This document shows, in pieces, positions 45,170 through 58,095 of a stretch of DNA of 64,000 nucleotides (the first letter of the stretch is position 1; the number at the start of each line of letters is the position of its first letter). The stretch comes from Triglochin maritima (Eukaryota > Streptophyta > Magnoliopsida > Alismatales > Juncaginaceae), in the NCBI GenBank assembly GCA_963682175.1, contig OY821774.1, positions 42,856,201 to 42,920,200 on the forward strand, read 5' to 3'. The notes beneath the pieces were generated by a model. That model was not told the origin of the DNA. It ran no database searches and saw only the letters and a program-made list of their open reading frames with translations. The translations under genes and the position numbers were made by a program.

Positions 45170-46791
45170 CTTCCCTTCTCTCTCTCTGCCCATTCCATAC
45201 CTCCTCCACCCACCGCTGACCCTTCCGCCCCCTCCAGATCCCCCAAAGATTGGCTTTTGACGCCTCAAGATCCCGGTTTTGGGGGTGGAGATTGGGTTCT
45301 GGGCCCGAAGATTGGATTTTGACGCCGGAGGTTGGGGTTTGGGGACGGTTGGAGGCGAGGGGAAGGGGTTTGGAGCTGGCTTGTGGTGGTTTGGATCGTC
45401 AGGTTTGTGGGTTCCTTGGATCGTTGGGGTTTGGGGGTGGGGGGATTTTTTTTTTTTTTTTTTTTGGGAAAATGATTTTTTGGGTTTGGAGTGGAGGTAG
45501 TTTTTATGGTTTTTTGTCGTTGTTCAGATCAGTTATTTGGTGGGTTTTTTTAACCCACCAAATAACTGATGATTTCTTAGGATTGGTGTTTTTTCTTTCT
45601 TCCTTTTTAGCGTTTATTTTCTTTTGTTGGGTTAGGATTTCATGGTTAAAACTTTTGTTTTGCTCTTGTTTATGTTTATGTTTTTTTATTTAACATCATG
45701 AAGATTTTATTGATCATGTAGGGTTCATACTTATTGGCACTTAATGATGTTTGAAAACTACCTGGTTAGTAGAATTTTTTTTTATGTGTTCATTTATCTG
45801 TGTGAGATTTTACAACCAAGAAAGTAGAAGCAAACATGACATGGTTGGGAAATTTTTCGGGGAGTCAGAGTGGATAATTGTATAGAAAGGACAGAGTGAT
45901 TGGTTTTGTTACAACGTTTTGTGTCGAAAGATTGGAATAGATATGTAGTCTATGTGGAAGAAAAGGAACATAAGAAGCAATTGTGTTTCATGAAAATACT
46001 TGGGAAATGCCTTGTGCGATCGTGATCAAGATGCGAGTGGAGTAGCATGACTCCAAATGCCATGGGAAGATCGGTTTTCATCAAAACTAAGTAAAGGAGA
46101 TCAATCATCTCATGGACCATTGTCCTCCAGATAGTTTGTGGAGAAGTGGGTTGTGGGGGATTTCTTATATTGTTTGGTAGAATGTAAAAACATGAAATTT
46201 TGAAATCTCATTAGATTTTGGCTACAGTACCGATTATGAATGTTAAGTTAGTCCTCTTGAGAAAGAACAATGGTGAGGGTTAAAATTTGTTAAAATGAAT
46301 TCTTAATCTCATTGCTCTGAGTGCATCTTAGGAAAATCCACATTGTTTCTCAGACATTTTAATTGAAGTTGCTTTCACTAAAGTAGACTAATAAGACTCA
46401 ACTCATTAAAGTTTGTCTGGGAAAGCCAAGTTTGTCCTACAAATGGAGTTAACATGGGTATTTGATATTTTCTCTCTATGTTCGGACCAAAGGTCCATTT
46501 TTTTCGATGGATTACTCGATAAACCCCCGTGAGCATGTCGAGATATATCTTGATGAAGTGAATTTGATTCAAAAACTATCCTCATTCTTAAATCTTAATT
46601 CCATGGATTGATCATTTTGAAATATCATGATCTATCGTCAGTGGAAAGGGGTAGGGTAATGAAGTTCTGAACTAATAGTAGTAACATGCTTGATGTTGTA
46701 TGTTTGCAGATTTGAAATCCTTATCGGTGTTTCTTGAAACCCACAACTCTCATTTGCTGAAGAACCTCAAAGTGAAATCAGTTTGCCTTTG
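45170..46791 (+). promoter_or_regulatory. 5' untranslated region with a leader intron of the RING-H2 gene
   Basis: A CT-rich leader (TCTCTCTCTGCCC near 45178) and GC-rich exon run to a probable donor CAG/GTTTGT at 45402/45403. The matching acceptor TTTGCAG is at 46709, joining a leader of about 82 bases to the ATG at 46792. The exon model is inference from splice-site appearance and base composition. The long frame at 45250-45693 is GT-rich leader and intron sequence, not a protein. Confidence 0.5.
45528..45570 (+). other. Perfect 19-bp hairpin in the leader intron
   Basis: Arms 45528-45546 and 45552-45570 (ATCAGTTATTTGGTGGGTT and its exact complement) with a five-T loop. No mismatches. Too short for a typical plant microRNA precursor. 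Confidence 0.85.
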
Positions 46792-49700
46792 ATGCAAGGA
46801 GAAGGCACTGTTAAATTCGGCGAGAGTTCTACCCCTAACAATTCTTCCATCAATCGTCAGGTTTTCTTGTACAACATGGTAAACTCAATAGAAACCCAAG
46901 AGGATACAAACCACATCTTACCCTCTGAGGACGTCTTGTTGCCATTTCCTAATGTGGCGAATCATGGAAGTGCATCTTTCACTCCTTGGATCTGTAGTAA
47001 TACTGGGAATAGGGGAGACACAACTAGGCCAGTGGTTCTTGATGAGACAAAACACAGTCATAGTCAGTCCACTCTGATTTCAAATAACGCGACATCATTT
47101 TGTTCAGATGGTGAGAAATCCAAGAACATGGTCTTATCGCAGAATGTGGATATGAGTGGAGAAAACTCTCTGGGTGGATTCAAGCAAGGGCATGATTCTT
47201 CTCATAATATAGGACTTAGTATCGACTTGACGGGTAGTAACGGCCATGCATCTGAAGGTGGCAGGCGCAATCTATACAAAGGTTCTTCCTCAACATACAA
47301 TGTAAATGTTCTTTCTGGCGTCGGTTCAACAAGTACTCCTCATACATGTACACATTGGAATGATGATGTTAGGCCACTAGAATCCTTGGAAGACCGACTA
47401 ACAGGCAAGAGAAAGATGTTTGAAGGATTGACCTTGAAGTCCTCTACTGGTGGAAGCATGCAATTATCGCAGCAAGACAAGAAAAATAAGCAGGTTGTTT
47501 CTGCAGGAAATAGTCAGACCATTAGCTTGGATATATCTACTCCGGTCATTAATCCTGAAATCACTTTAGAAGGCACGAGTCAAATGCTCGAGGCCGCGGT
47601 AATGGCAACTTCAGGATGTAATTCTTCTGCTAATGTGGCAGACTGTGTTGAAAACACCCACAGAAGCACTCGAAGGAGGTTAAATCCTTCACACGAACAT
47701 GGTTTGTCCCCGTTTAGTACGTCATCATTGGGGTACTCGATGGCTCACCAACCGTTGTTTCTTTCTCCATCTCATATTCATTTACCAGAACAAGAGACAA
47801 GAACTCTGTTTCCTGTATCTCAAGCTCAAAACATTGCTCCTTTAGTTCCTCAGGTGCCGTGGAATCCAAATGGATTTCAAAGGCTCAGAACATCTAATTC
47901 TAGGGTTGGCAATGCGTCAACTCACTCTTCAAGAGAGCCATTTCTTAGAAGACACATAGTTGCCCGGAGCAGACCTGTGCCTGACATGAGATATTTGACA
48001 CAGGTTACTAGAAGTGGAGATTTGCCTGCACAAAACATGGTTATGACCCCCAATGCATCTTTGGATTTACAAATTGACTCGAGTGCTCCTCCCCTAACCT
48101 TTGCATCTCCTGGGGGAAACATTGGGACTTCTAATTCTAGGACTGGCAATTCGTTGGCCCACTCTTCGAGAGACGCAAGTCTCAGAAGGCGCATTCCAAG
48201 GAGAAACAACGGCCTTTCTCTGTCCGGCACAAGAAATTTGGTTGAAGAGCCAAGAAATTGGAATCCATCTACAGGAAATGTAGGTTCATTTGGAAATATT
48301 ACTTCTGATTTGCAAGTTGGCTTGGCATCAGCTTCTCAGCCTTTTGCACCTCCGACTTGGCCATCTCATCAGGGACTTTTTCAGCAGCATTCATCAGGGT
48401 CATCTGACTATGCTGGGCACCCATTTCAATCGGCTGTATCTGAATATGGGGGTCCGAGCAATAATATGCATGTACAGAGTCCAAACCCAACCCCAACCCC
48501 AACCCCAACCCCAACCCCACATGAGTCGGTCCCCAGCATTGGTGCTGGGTTGCGTGCTTTGCACCAATCTCTGAGGTCTGCTAATACAGACAGGCAAACT
48601 GACAGCGTCATTGGCATCCCTTTGTTGCTTAGGATGTCGGCTGCAAGAGAAGAAAGGAGCCGAGTGATATCTGAGGTTCGTTCTAAACAGTGAAGAAATT
48701 TGCTTGTTTTATTAACATGTGTTTTGATCGTATTTATCCTTTTAGTAAAAACTAAGAAATAATTCAGTGATCAGATGTGCTCTGAAACATATTTAATAGC
48801 GTGGACTGCATCATATATTGCCCAAGTCGTTTTTTGTTCGCATGTCTTCTAAAATTCCATCTTGAACTGTTTCATTTGAAAGTCCTTGTGGGCTTTGTAC
48901 ATACTATTACGCGTCTCAATCGATTTGAATTTTCTTTCTGCTGTTGGGTTCCGGGTAAATTTGTTGTACAGTCAACAAGAAATGGTAGTGTTTCCCTTCT
49001 TTTGATGTCTACGAATTGAGTCTCTACTTGAAGGTTATTTTTCTCGGAGTAGCTAGAATTTGAGGTAGTCGAAATGTACTCTCTTATATATATTTTTTGA
49101 TGAAAACCGTAATACTAATAACCTTCACGGTGTTATCTATCATTTTTTACATATATTATCTTTTATTGCATTCAGAAATAGATTTCAATAATTCTAACAT
49201 TTTGCCTGCCTTACATCTAAACCGTGTATTTCTGAATATGAATATATTTTCTCCTTGTCTTGAAATGCATGGGTGATTATTTTCTGGTTATCTTGTTGGT
49301 TAATGTTGATGACATGTTATTGTATTTGTCTAATAAGCTGATATTTTGTTCTCACATTGTCTCGTAATGCAGATTCGCAATGCGTTAGATTATATTCGTA
49401 GGGGAGAAAATTTAAGAATTGAGGTGAGTCATTTGGTCATTTTCAGCATGCACGATCCTCTTCAGCACTATTCATTTTCAACTTGTTTCTGGAAAATATA
49501 CTGGTTCTTTCGTAACATTGTCTATACAATTAGTGGCCTTTTTTATACTCGCTGCATATTTTTGCACTCTTCAACTATATTTATTTCATTTCAATCCGTC
49601 AAAGATGTCTTATACTGCACTCAGGTTTGGGAAATCAAAATGTGCAGGTGCATATGCGCATATACATAAAAGCAACATTTGTGGTTTTATACCTATATAC

Positions 49701-50879
49701 CCATTCAAATATTAAAATCCACATACCCCTGAAAACCCAAGTCGTTTCAATTTGTCTCAGCCTTAGCACAATCCTGGCCATCAAGAACGAAATAACCTAC
49801 TACTTTTTGCTGGTCTAGCGGCACTCCACTACCTCTCCGCGCATCTTCTGTGTCAAGCTTCAATATTGTCTTTTGTTGTCCAATTTCCTCTCTTCGCTGA
49901 AGTCCTGAATTTGTTTCATTGAAGGAAATTTTAAGTACTAGACTGTGGATCCATTGATTCTCTCTTTTGCATTTACTGTTTTTCTTGTTTTTATTTACTG
50001 TTTTAACATTTTATTCTATTTATATTTTGCTGGTCAGAGATGTAGGTCGAACTATAGAAAAAGGTGTCTATATGCTTCCAATTGAAGTACTAAATTTCAA
50101 ATTTATGTTAATAAATGTTCAAAATATAGCTTTAAGTAGATTTGTATATTGAATGTAGAAATCCAGTGTTTTGCAAGCCGTAAGCATTGAATATAGTAAA
50201 AGCGGATTGTAAATTCATCTGTTATTGTTAAATATCAACTACCTATAAATTTGAAATGATCGATAGAAAGATCATAAATTTGAATAGGGATTTTCTTCTG
50301 TTACAAACCTTAAACATGAAATTGTGGTCGTCTTACTCTTACAGGACCTTCTATTCCTTGATCGATCCTTGATTCGGAGTTTTGATCTGCATGATAGGCA
50401 CCGAGACATGCGCCTAGATGTTGACAACATGTCTTATGAGGTATGAGTTTGGGTTTCTTTTTTCCCTGTTCACAATTTACATTGGATGGGCCTTTTACTG
50501 TTCTTCGGATCACAGGAGTTGTTAGCATTAGAAGAAAGAATAGGAGATGTGAACACTGGATTGACCAGTGAAACTGTTATCAAGCACATGAAACAGAAGA
50601 AATTCTCACCCAACACACAAGCATCTGAGAGTGATGAACCTTGCTGTGTTTGCCAGGTAGGCTAATCGTGTGTCACTAGCACTGAACGACTTAAAGTCGA
50701 AGCAGAATTCCAGTCTAACTTGTGGGCTCTTGTTGTGTTCACTTCAGGAGGAGTTTGTTGAGAATGATGACCTTGGGTTGCTCAACTGCGGTCACGAATT
50801 CCACTCCAAGTGCATTAAGCAGTGGCTTTCTTATAAAAATTTGTGTCCCATTTGCAAGACGATGGGTCTAAATACTTGA
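46792..50879 (+). CDS. RING-H2 E3 ubiquitin ligase, MBR/HIP1 (RHG1A-like) type
   Basis: Five GT-AG exons: 46792-48675, 49373-49423, 50345-50440, 50516-50656 and 50748-50879. They make 2304 nt, or 767 residues. The large first exon (628 aa) encodes a Ser/Asn-rich, mostly disordered region starting MQGEGTVKFGESS, with a Pro-Thr dipeptide run (48483-48518). Exons 2-4 encode the family's conserved region (IRNALDYIRRGENLRIE; RLDVDNMSYEELLALEERIG). The C-terminal RING-H2 uses C720, C723, C738, H740, H743, C746, C757 and C760 and ends CPICKTMGLNT. An intron falls just after the second Cys. Such proteins transfer ubiquitin from an E2 to a substrate; MBR1/2 in Arabidopsis act on the Mediator subunit PFT1/MED25. 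The substrate here is unknown. The ORF can be read from 46783, but 46792 is the first ATG. Confidence 0.92.
48483..48518 (+). repeat. (CCAACC)n-type hexanucleotide repeat in coding sequence
   Basis: CCAACCCCAACC units encode a Pro-Thr run inside the RING-H2 gene. The six-base unit keeps frame, so length variants would change the protein by dipeptides. Confidence 0.85.
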
Positions 50880-52620
50880 AGAATTGTTCGACGACATGAC
50901 AAGGGAAGAAGATGATGGGTTTAAATACTTGAAGAATTTTTCGACGAGGATGACAAGAGAAGATAGAAGTATGTGGTTGTGATTTGGTTTTTGGAGGCCA
51001 TTTCTCTCGCCAAAGGAACGAAGAAAGGCTTTGTATGTGATGAAATTGGATTTTTCTTGTACATAATAATATCTTGTTGAAGGAAGCTTCATATTGATCA
51101 GGGCTGCAATTTCGCGGCAAAATAGTGATTAACTGTATTAGTCTTTATTGGATGGAACAGATTTTAGACACCATTATGCTGATTTAAGATTAGTATTGTT
51201 TGATTTTCTTGCATGAACCTTTTTGCTTGTTGCTGCATTTCCTGATTCTCTAGTGTTATAATCTGCTTTATTTTATTTTATTTCATATGCTTGAATGGTT
51301 GCTATGGCGTTAATTTTCTGAAGGGTTGTCCCAGTAAGTTATCTGATACTCTCTTTTGTAAAACTAATATTGTGTAGACATGATTTACAGTCGGCTATTT
51401 TTGCAATCTATAGGGCAGATCTTCAGGTACTCTTTGTTTCAGTCCACAATATTTAATAGGTCGTGGACTCGTGGTACTAAATTGATGATCTTATGATTCC
51501 TGCTTTCATGGTGACACCAGAAATGACCTGATCAACTCAATTTTCGACCATGGATGAGATTTTGGAGTTTCTGAATCGCTGAGTTCTATATTTAGGAATT
51601 AGGATAATGAACGATGGTGTGGAGAAAAAGATTTGAGTCAAATCCCAATGATACTATCCAGTATCCACCCTTCGTAATTGTATTGGACCATGGTTGAGGA
51701 CAATTATCAATGAAACTAACTAACAATTGAGGTGGCTTTTAAGGTAGAAGTTACATAATTTCTAAAGATTGACCAAGCAAAAATCAGAAACGAATTGGAT
51801 TCTCAAACAAGACACTATTACACGTGATCCCAACCTCAAAAGTCACGTATAAAACACTTTTATGGTTTGATTTTTTGTTTTGTTTTGTTGCGAAACGAGT
51901 GGTTTATTAAGTTAATGTTTCGAGATATGAACCGCAATTCAAATCAAAATCAAGTAACAAATAAACAATCAACCGTTAAGATTAGCAAACAAAGTTTCGA
52001 CTTATGTTGAAGAAGTCTTCGTAAAGTCCAACAATATCTGTTAAGCTTCCGCGAAGGCATCCTATCATGCTAAAAGGATTAGGGCACTTAACGGTAATAC
52101 TGTAGCCAGCGACACTGTAGCTCGCCCGGTCACGTAGGCCAAAAGGATGACCTGTCGTGGTGGGGCACGTCTCCTAGGGTTTTTTTAAAATATAAAATTA
52201 TGATAAAATATGTTAAAAATTATTTTAAATTATTTTTTCAAAAAAAAGAAAAATATGTTTTTTATTTGTTTATATTTTTTAATATTTTTTGTGTTTTACC
52301 TAAAATTGATCTTCAAATAACGTGGAGGGGAGAGAATGTACGACGTTTGAGTTGTTTCTAGGTGTGGTTAAAAAAAATTTAGAAGTTGATTTGTACTGAC
52401 GTGACAAGAGAAAAACTGATGTGACTGAGAGAAAAAATAAGACGCCCGGAAGTGCCCGAACGTTGCTAAAAATGAACTTAAGTCCCTCGAATTCCTTACC
52501 GACCGCAGAATAGTTATAGCATCAAGGTTGCCACATCAGCCAGCCCAGCCCAAAAATTCCCGATCCCAAACGCGTAAATTCCGCAAACCCCAGACCTCTT
52601 TCTCCAACCTCAAACCCCAA
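50880..52620. other. Intergenic region between the RING-H2 gene and RPS16
   Basis: The first 0.3-0.5 kb is probably RING-H2 3' untranslated region. It contains a partial direct duplication of the gene's last coding bases: GACGATGGGTCTAAATACTT (50858-50877) resembles GATGATGGGTTTAAATACTT at 50911-50930. The rest is AT-rich with no supported gene. Confidence 0.5.
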
Positions 52621-52675
52621 TATAAAACCCTTCCATTTCCCCGGTCCAACCCCGCCAAACATAGGGTTAGGGTTT
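52621..52675 (+). promoter_or_regulatory. Core promoter of RPS16: TATA box and telo-box
   Basis: TATAAAA at 52621-52627 lies 74 bp upstream of the ATG. AGGGTTAGGGTTT at 52663-52675 contains AAACCCTAA in reverse, the telo-box that is typical of plant ribosomal protein genes. The layout suggests a start of transcription near 52650. Confidence 0.72.
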
Positions 52676-52694
52676 GGTCTCGTCCACCGCAACC

Positions 52695-53129
52695 ATGGCG
52701 ACCCCGACCCCTGCCGTCCAATGCTTCGGCCGGAAGAAGACCGCCGTCGCCGTGACCCACTGCAAGCGCGGCCGGGGCCTAATCAAGCTTAACGGCGTCC
52801 CGATCGAGCTGGTCCAGCCCGAGATCCTCCGCTTCAAGGCCGTCGAGCCCGTCCTCCTCCTCGGTCGCCACCGCTTCGCCGGCGTCGACATGCGGATCCG
52901 CGTCTCCGGCGGCGGGCAGACCTCCCGGATCTACGCCGTCCGCCAGAGCATCGCCAAAGCGCTCGTCGCGTATTACCAGAAGTTTGTCGACGAGCAGGCG
53001 AAGAAGGAGATCAAGGATGTGTTGGTTAGGTACGATCGGACGTTGCTGGTCGCCGATCCGAGGAGGTGCGAGCCGAAGAAGTTCGGCGGGAGAGGGGCTC
53101 GGGCGAGGTTCCAGAAGTCGTACCGTTGA
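52695..53129 (+). CDS. RPS16: 40S ribosomal protein S16 (uS9)
   Basis: A single 435-nt exon encoding 144 residues, the usual size for the eukaryotic protein. It starts [20 protein letters not shown], has the uS9 core [19 protein letters not shown] and [20 protein letters not shown], and ends [10 protein letters not shown], the C-terminal tail that reaches the P-site tRNA in the small subunit. The context AACCATGGCG fits a strong start. Third codon positions are strongly G/C in the first two thirds, unlike the AT-rich surroundings. I see no intron. A normal promoter with TATA and telo-box argues against a dead retrocopy. Confidence 0.97.
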   Translation: MATPTPAVQCFGRKKTAVAVTHCKRGRGLIKLNGVPIELVQPEILRFKAVEPVLLLGRHRFAGVDMRIRVSGGGQTSRIYAVRQSIAKALVAYYQKFVDEQAKKEIKDVLVRYDRTLLVADPRRCEPKKFGGRGARARFQKSYR

Positions 53130-53790
53130 GGGGAAGGTTAGGGTTTTGGTTGTTTTGATGTTAAAGTTGAGATTTTGGGGGTTAAATAATTCGTACTTAT
53201 GTATGTTGATGTTTGGGTTTAAATGTGGATTGTGATTTAAGTTTAATTTAGTTTCAATTAATTCATTGAAATCAGGCGAGTGCTGGTTAAGTTATTGAGT
53301 GTTGGTGGAAGTTTAGGGTTTTTGGATGTTAAAGTTTGAATTTTGACGTTTAAGAAGTAGTTAATGATTTCTACTTGTGTTTGTGGATGTTTATTTTTGC
53401 TTGTTTTTTCCTGGTGGAATGTGGGTTATGATTTTGATTTAGTGTACTTTGAGTTAATCTGATGAAATGAGGCTAAGGTTAGGGGTTTGGTTTAGAAAGA
53501 TGGGGGAAGGTTAGGTTTTTTATGTCTGGAAAGTTGAGGTTTTTTTGGTGTTTGTGGATGTTTAAAAGGTTGTTAAAGTTGAAGTTTCAATATTTAAGGA
53601 GCGTTTAATAATTTGCATTGGGTTTTTACTTTGTGCTTCTTATCTGCTGATGAATGTTGGCTATAATTTAGGTTTATTGTACTTCTATTTTGTTTGATGA
53701 AATTAGGTGTGAATGCCACTAGTCTTCCAGAAGTCAGTAGTTTCAGAGGGAATGTTAGGTTTATCGAGGTTATAGTTGGTTTCGATGTTT
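53110..53790 (+). repeat. Degenerate tandem repeats of the RPS16 3' end
   Basis: The words GGGGAAGGTTAGGG...GTTAAAGTTGA...TTTAA following the stop codon recur in diverged form near 53308, 53497 and 53745, with spacing of about 190-250 bp. The last copy is preceded by CTTCCAGAAGTC (53722), which matches the codons for FQKS at 53109-53119. Each unit also carries a TGTGGATTATGATTTAGTTTA-like block. This suggests duplications that began inside the final codons of RPS16. Confidence 0.65.
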
Positions 53791-56404
53791 AAGTACCGTC
53801 TTCTCACATGCTAGAAGAACTTGCACCTCCTTAGAGGTCGTTGGAGTTGGCCCACCTGTCATCTATACCGCTGGTGTTTGCTTCTCCTTCCAGCCGCCAG
53901 GGATGGAAGGATGAGATTTGAGTGTAAGGTTGGGAAAAAGAATGAATTCGGCGGGAGCATGTGGGTGTAATTTTGGTGAAAAGTGTACCATAAGATTAGA
54001 TATTAGCGGGATAACATGTTGGGTTTCACAAAACTCTTGGGGTCTTAGGGACTTTTGCGAACTGTAGTTTTCCTCTACAATGGTGACGCCAACAACCCAA
54101 ATCTCATAACGCAAAAAAAGTAGTTCGGAAGCCAAAAAATCGTGTTTCAGTGTCACCACCCACCAAAACACGTAGTGCCTTAAAACTCTCTTCCCAAACG
54201 ATACCCTAGTGTGAATCAAACCTGAATCCGGTAATGGATCCATAAATAGATCTGACATGGTTTTGCTTTGCTGAGTTCATGAGTACCAGCCGAATAGTTA
54301 CCCTTCCTACGTTTTATGATTTCTTTTCAATTTCAAATGGCACAAACTTTTCGGCCTTTGATGGCTTGTTGCCCTTGAATATGTTGTTACCACCTATGCA
54401 GCTGAAGTGATTGTATATTCGTATTTGCAGTTGCCATTTTAGTTCTGATCGTGTTCCCATTCTTATTCTCCATTTTCAAGGCTGAAGCCTGTCGTTTTCT
54501 TCTTAGAGATATCATTTTGTATTAAAAAATTCCGAGTTTGAGGTTGTGTTCAGTTCATAGATTGTCAATTGTCATTCACTTCCTTAAAGTGGCACTTCAT
54601 CTGTGGAGGCGCTCACCTAACCTAGTTTTATTTTTGTAGCTGTTTGTTTTTGTATTCATTTCGTTGGTAGTTCGAACTTTAATTTCATTTTGTCTTGCTA
54701 GTCTTTGGAGGGACAAAAAACATAATTGTGGATTGCTATTTTGCATGTCATCATTCATCTATTTTGTTTAGTGTGGTGGCATTGCTACATTATTTTTGTT
54801 AGATGGATCATTTATGAATGGTATGCTAATCAAAGCATATATAGGCCGAAAGGCCAACTGTTAAAACGATTTTTGATTCACCTTGATGCTAATTGATGCT
54901 TTCGGGTGTTTCTGAATGGTTCAAATGTCATGGTTGTTACCAGTTTTCTTCTGGCTATAGTATTACATGTGTACCTTAGAAGTAATACAAGTATACTTTT
55001 TCTTTCTTGATATTAGGCAAATATTTATTCTTTATTTGCTATGGTCCATATGGAATCTTGAGATTGAATTTGAAATTCTCACTTGGGGTTTTAAACGGGA
55101 GACCCAGTTGGGTCAAACTTGGGTCCAACCCATTTTGAGTTTAGCAGGCTAAGGTAAATCCAGTTCTCTGAAAATCATCCACAACATGCCCACAATTTAT
55201 TTTCGGCTACTACAACTCACCAATCATTGACACGATCAACTTGATTCTTATTTTATAATCTTTCTAAAAGTGCTAGTGTCAAAACGACCTTTCTAGATTT
55301 AATTTCACAAAAAATAATTATGTGTTTCAATAATGATAAGTTTTCCGTTAGTTAGCTTAGGAAGATATTTTTTATCACAAATAATACATCACAATATCAG
55401 TTTTTTAAATTTGTTGTATTTTTATTTGGATGTTCGGGAACCATAAAAATCGATTTTATCAAAAACTTTACGATTTTTAACCATCCAAATGCACCCTTTG
55501 TGATTGGTGAGTTTGTAAGTGCCTAAATAAACTTGTTAAATTTGCAAGGAATATTCAAATGGAGAAACAAAAAAAGTGTTCCATACGTGCATACAAATTG
55601 GCTTGTATTTTATGAATTGTTAGGTTGTAATCTAACGATTGCAATCACGCAACCTTAAATGAGGGTGACCTAACATAAATATCCCTCTAAAAAATGATTT
55701 CTCAACAAAAAAATTACTAAGCATATGAACTGATGAACAGTTAGTGATAACAAAATAACAAATTAATAATCACCACCTCAACAGATGCGAAAATCTCTAC
55801 TCTCATGCAGTGTACTATAAATCTCTAATTACACGAGCTATATGTTAATATACGTACAACAAATTACTAAGTATGTGAACAGTTTTAACAAATTCTAATG
55901 AAAATTATATTAGGTTTTAATATTTTAAATATACATAAATAAAAAAATGATTATTTTACGAACAACTTAACATTTCCACCTTCTGCGTACCTCCACTTAA
56001 AAAAGATACATCGATTGGGCTTCATCAACCCAACTCCATCAAGTAAGATCCGACTTGCTTCCGTTGAACGTATACATTAGATAGTAAGATCTAACTTAGG
56101 AGCATATTCATGGAAAATATATAGGTTGACTATATGATTTTATCTAGATGAATGAATTTTGACCCAGTAGATTATTGGCAACGTTAATAATCTTTACCTA
56201 ATTATATTATCAGAATTAAGCGGTCAATAGTTTTGACCCTATTAAACAAATAATTCATGACATCGACCTAATTATTCGATCTTCACTGAGAGTATCAACT
56301 CAGTTAAATCAGAGACAAAGTAGAATCATGTGATGGTTAATTTTATATCATATCATATTGTCTTTTGTTAGGTTTCTTGTACCGAAACTTAAACGTTGTA
56401 AAGT
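53791..56404. other. Intergenic region downstream of RPS16
   Basis: No supported gene. The 131-residue minus-strand frame at 53863-54258 has no recognisable domain. DNA from 55200 onward is very AT-rich. Confidence 0.5.
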
Positions 56405-58095
56405 ATGCTGATCAAGTTGAATTAGAATATTTCCTGGCCTCGTCGAATCACGAACATCATAAGATACATCCCATCTAACTGCCTCTAAGTTTGTAACCTT
56501 GTTTCTTTTAATGACCTAGAATTTCCCGTCACCTTATTATTAATTCTTATATTGTTTAAGACATTCAAAATTGTTTTGACAAGTTGACATACATGATGTT
56601 TATTAGCTTTTGTTTTTATTTTATTTTGGCATTCGAGAAACCAAAACGGTCGATTTGAGAAATTTTAGATCTCCCCCTGTGTGCAAAGCTTTGGGGATTC
56701 GTCGCGAACATGAGGATGTTGGCCTAGTTCTCTAACGGTGCCTTTTAAAGAGTTCTTCTGATGCCCAAAAGTTAAAGTGCTTGAATTGCTACATATTTTC
56801 ATTGCAAAGCTGCATGAAAAGGCTTTTCTCGACGAATAATTCCGTCAAGCAAAGTATCTAAAGCCCCGGTACATAGCTAAAATATTGCAGTCACTAAGGT
56901 ATCGTTTGACAACTGATTCTTAACTGGATTAAAGTAAGAATCCGGTAAAAATCCAAATGTATTTCACAAACAAAAAATCAACTTCCATATTCTGTAAGAA
57001 TCTTTGATTCTTAACAATGAAATTTGTATAGAACGAAGCAGCTGAATTTTTATAGCTTATTGCAATAATCCAAATTCTAGAGCGACATTTACTAGATTAC
57101 CATCAGTTGTATTTATCATAATACCCTCATATTTTAAAAAAATTATTCGATAAATTTCTATCTAGAAATTATAAATGTCATATATATTATATATACATTT
57201 TTTAATAAACTTGATGAATTTACGATATTTATTCAATAAACTTGATGATTTACGATATATATTTTAATCCAAATAAATTTAATATTTTACGATATTTATT
57301 AGATAAATTTCATATACATTGGATTTTATGATAATTTTAATATTAGAAAATAATATAAACATTTCTACCTTACTAAAAAAATTCATACCATATCTTACAA
57401 TAGCAATCTAATAACAATATAAATTTAAATTTAAGGGCATACTGGTCATTTAACATTTAGAATCATGAACAAGAATTTTTTTCATCCAAACAAATTTTGA
57501 TTCTTTTAAGAATCATAATTCTTACATTTTCACTTAGAATCTGAATTCTCACAAAAATCTTATCACAAGAATTCAATCCAAACGGACCCTAAAAGAAACG
57601 TAGACAATATTTTTTGCAGACGGACAAGCCCTCGGTAAGTTGCAATAACAATATTTAAGCTTATGTGGGTCACATTTGCCTCTTGCTTGAATAGAATACA
57701 ATTACTATAATCCAAGAAAGAGAAATGTTTAAGCATAAAAGAAGTGATTACATGTATATGGTTTTGCAGTAGTAGATCGATGTTGCATGGGAGATCTCAC
57801 CTTAGTTAATTGTCTAGGTACAAGTTGTACTTACACACTGATTAAGAACTTACAAACCTGGTTGCAGTGCTTGGTCAAACGTGGTACTCCTAGGAATTCC
57901 TTCTGCCAATGAAGATGTGGAAAATAAATCATGGTTGCAGAGCTTAATTAATAGTTAATTAAACATCTTGCTATGTTTAGCTACATTTCTCATTCCTTAA
58001 TGAACCTCAAAAATCTTGAGGAGACATGATTGGAAGGTAGAGAGCATTTGTAGAGGATTACGTTTTTCTAATGAATGATTGAGGTTAGATGGGAG
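56405..58095. repeat. Segmental duplication copy A (non-coding)
   Basis: Matches 59320-60490 in the same orientation through ordered blocks: GATCAAGTT.AATTAGAATATTT at the start; CAAAGCTTTGGGGATTC / CAAAGCTTTGAGGATTC (about 56683 and 59620); TCCAAGAAAGA (about 57711 and 60116); GATCTCACCTTAG (about 57792 and 60219); ATCTT.CTATGTTTAGC.AC (about 57966 and 60357); and GGAAG.TAGAG...GAGGATTA. Copy A is longer chiefly because it holds the MITE at 56898-57589. No conserved protein is evident in either copy. Confidence 0.72.
56898..57589. mobile_element. Tourist-like (PIF/Harbinger) MITE with TAA target duplication
   Basis: Ends GGTATCGTTTGACAACTGAT (56898) and ATTCAATCCAAACGGACCC (to 57589) are imperfect inverted copies. 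The site is flanked by TAA on both sides (56895-56897 and 57590-57592). Subterminal inverted blocks (GATTCTTAAC, AGAATC) continue inward. The interior is AT-rich and non-coding. The homologous place in copy B (near 59874, AGTCACTATCA) has no insertion, which supports the boundaries independently. Confidence 0.8.

Noticed and set aside
45250..45693. 147-residue frame ending in a Phe-rich run
   Set aside because: Low-complexity GGNTTT leader and intron sequence upstream of the RING-H2 gene; no conserved feature.
47922..48617. Several minus- and plus-strand frames of 60-102 residues
   Set aside because: Shadow frames inside the long RING-H2 exon, including Gly-Leu and Gly-Val runs from the CCAACC repeat.
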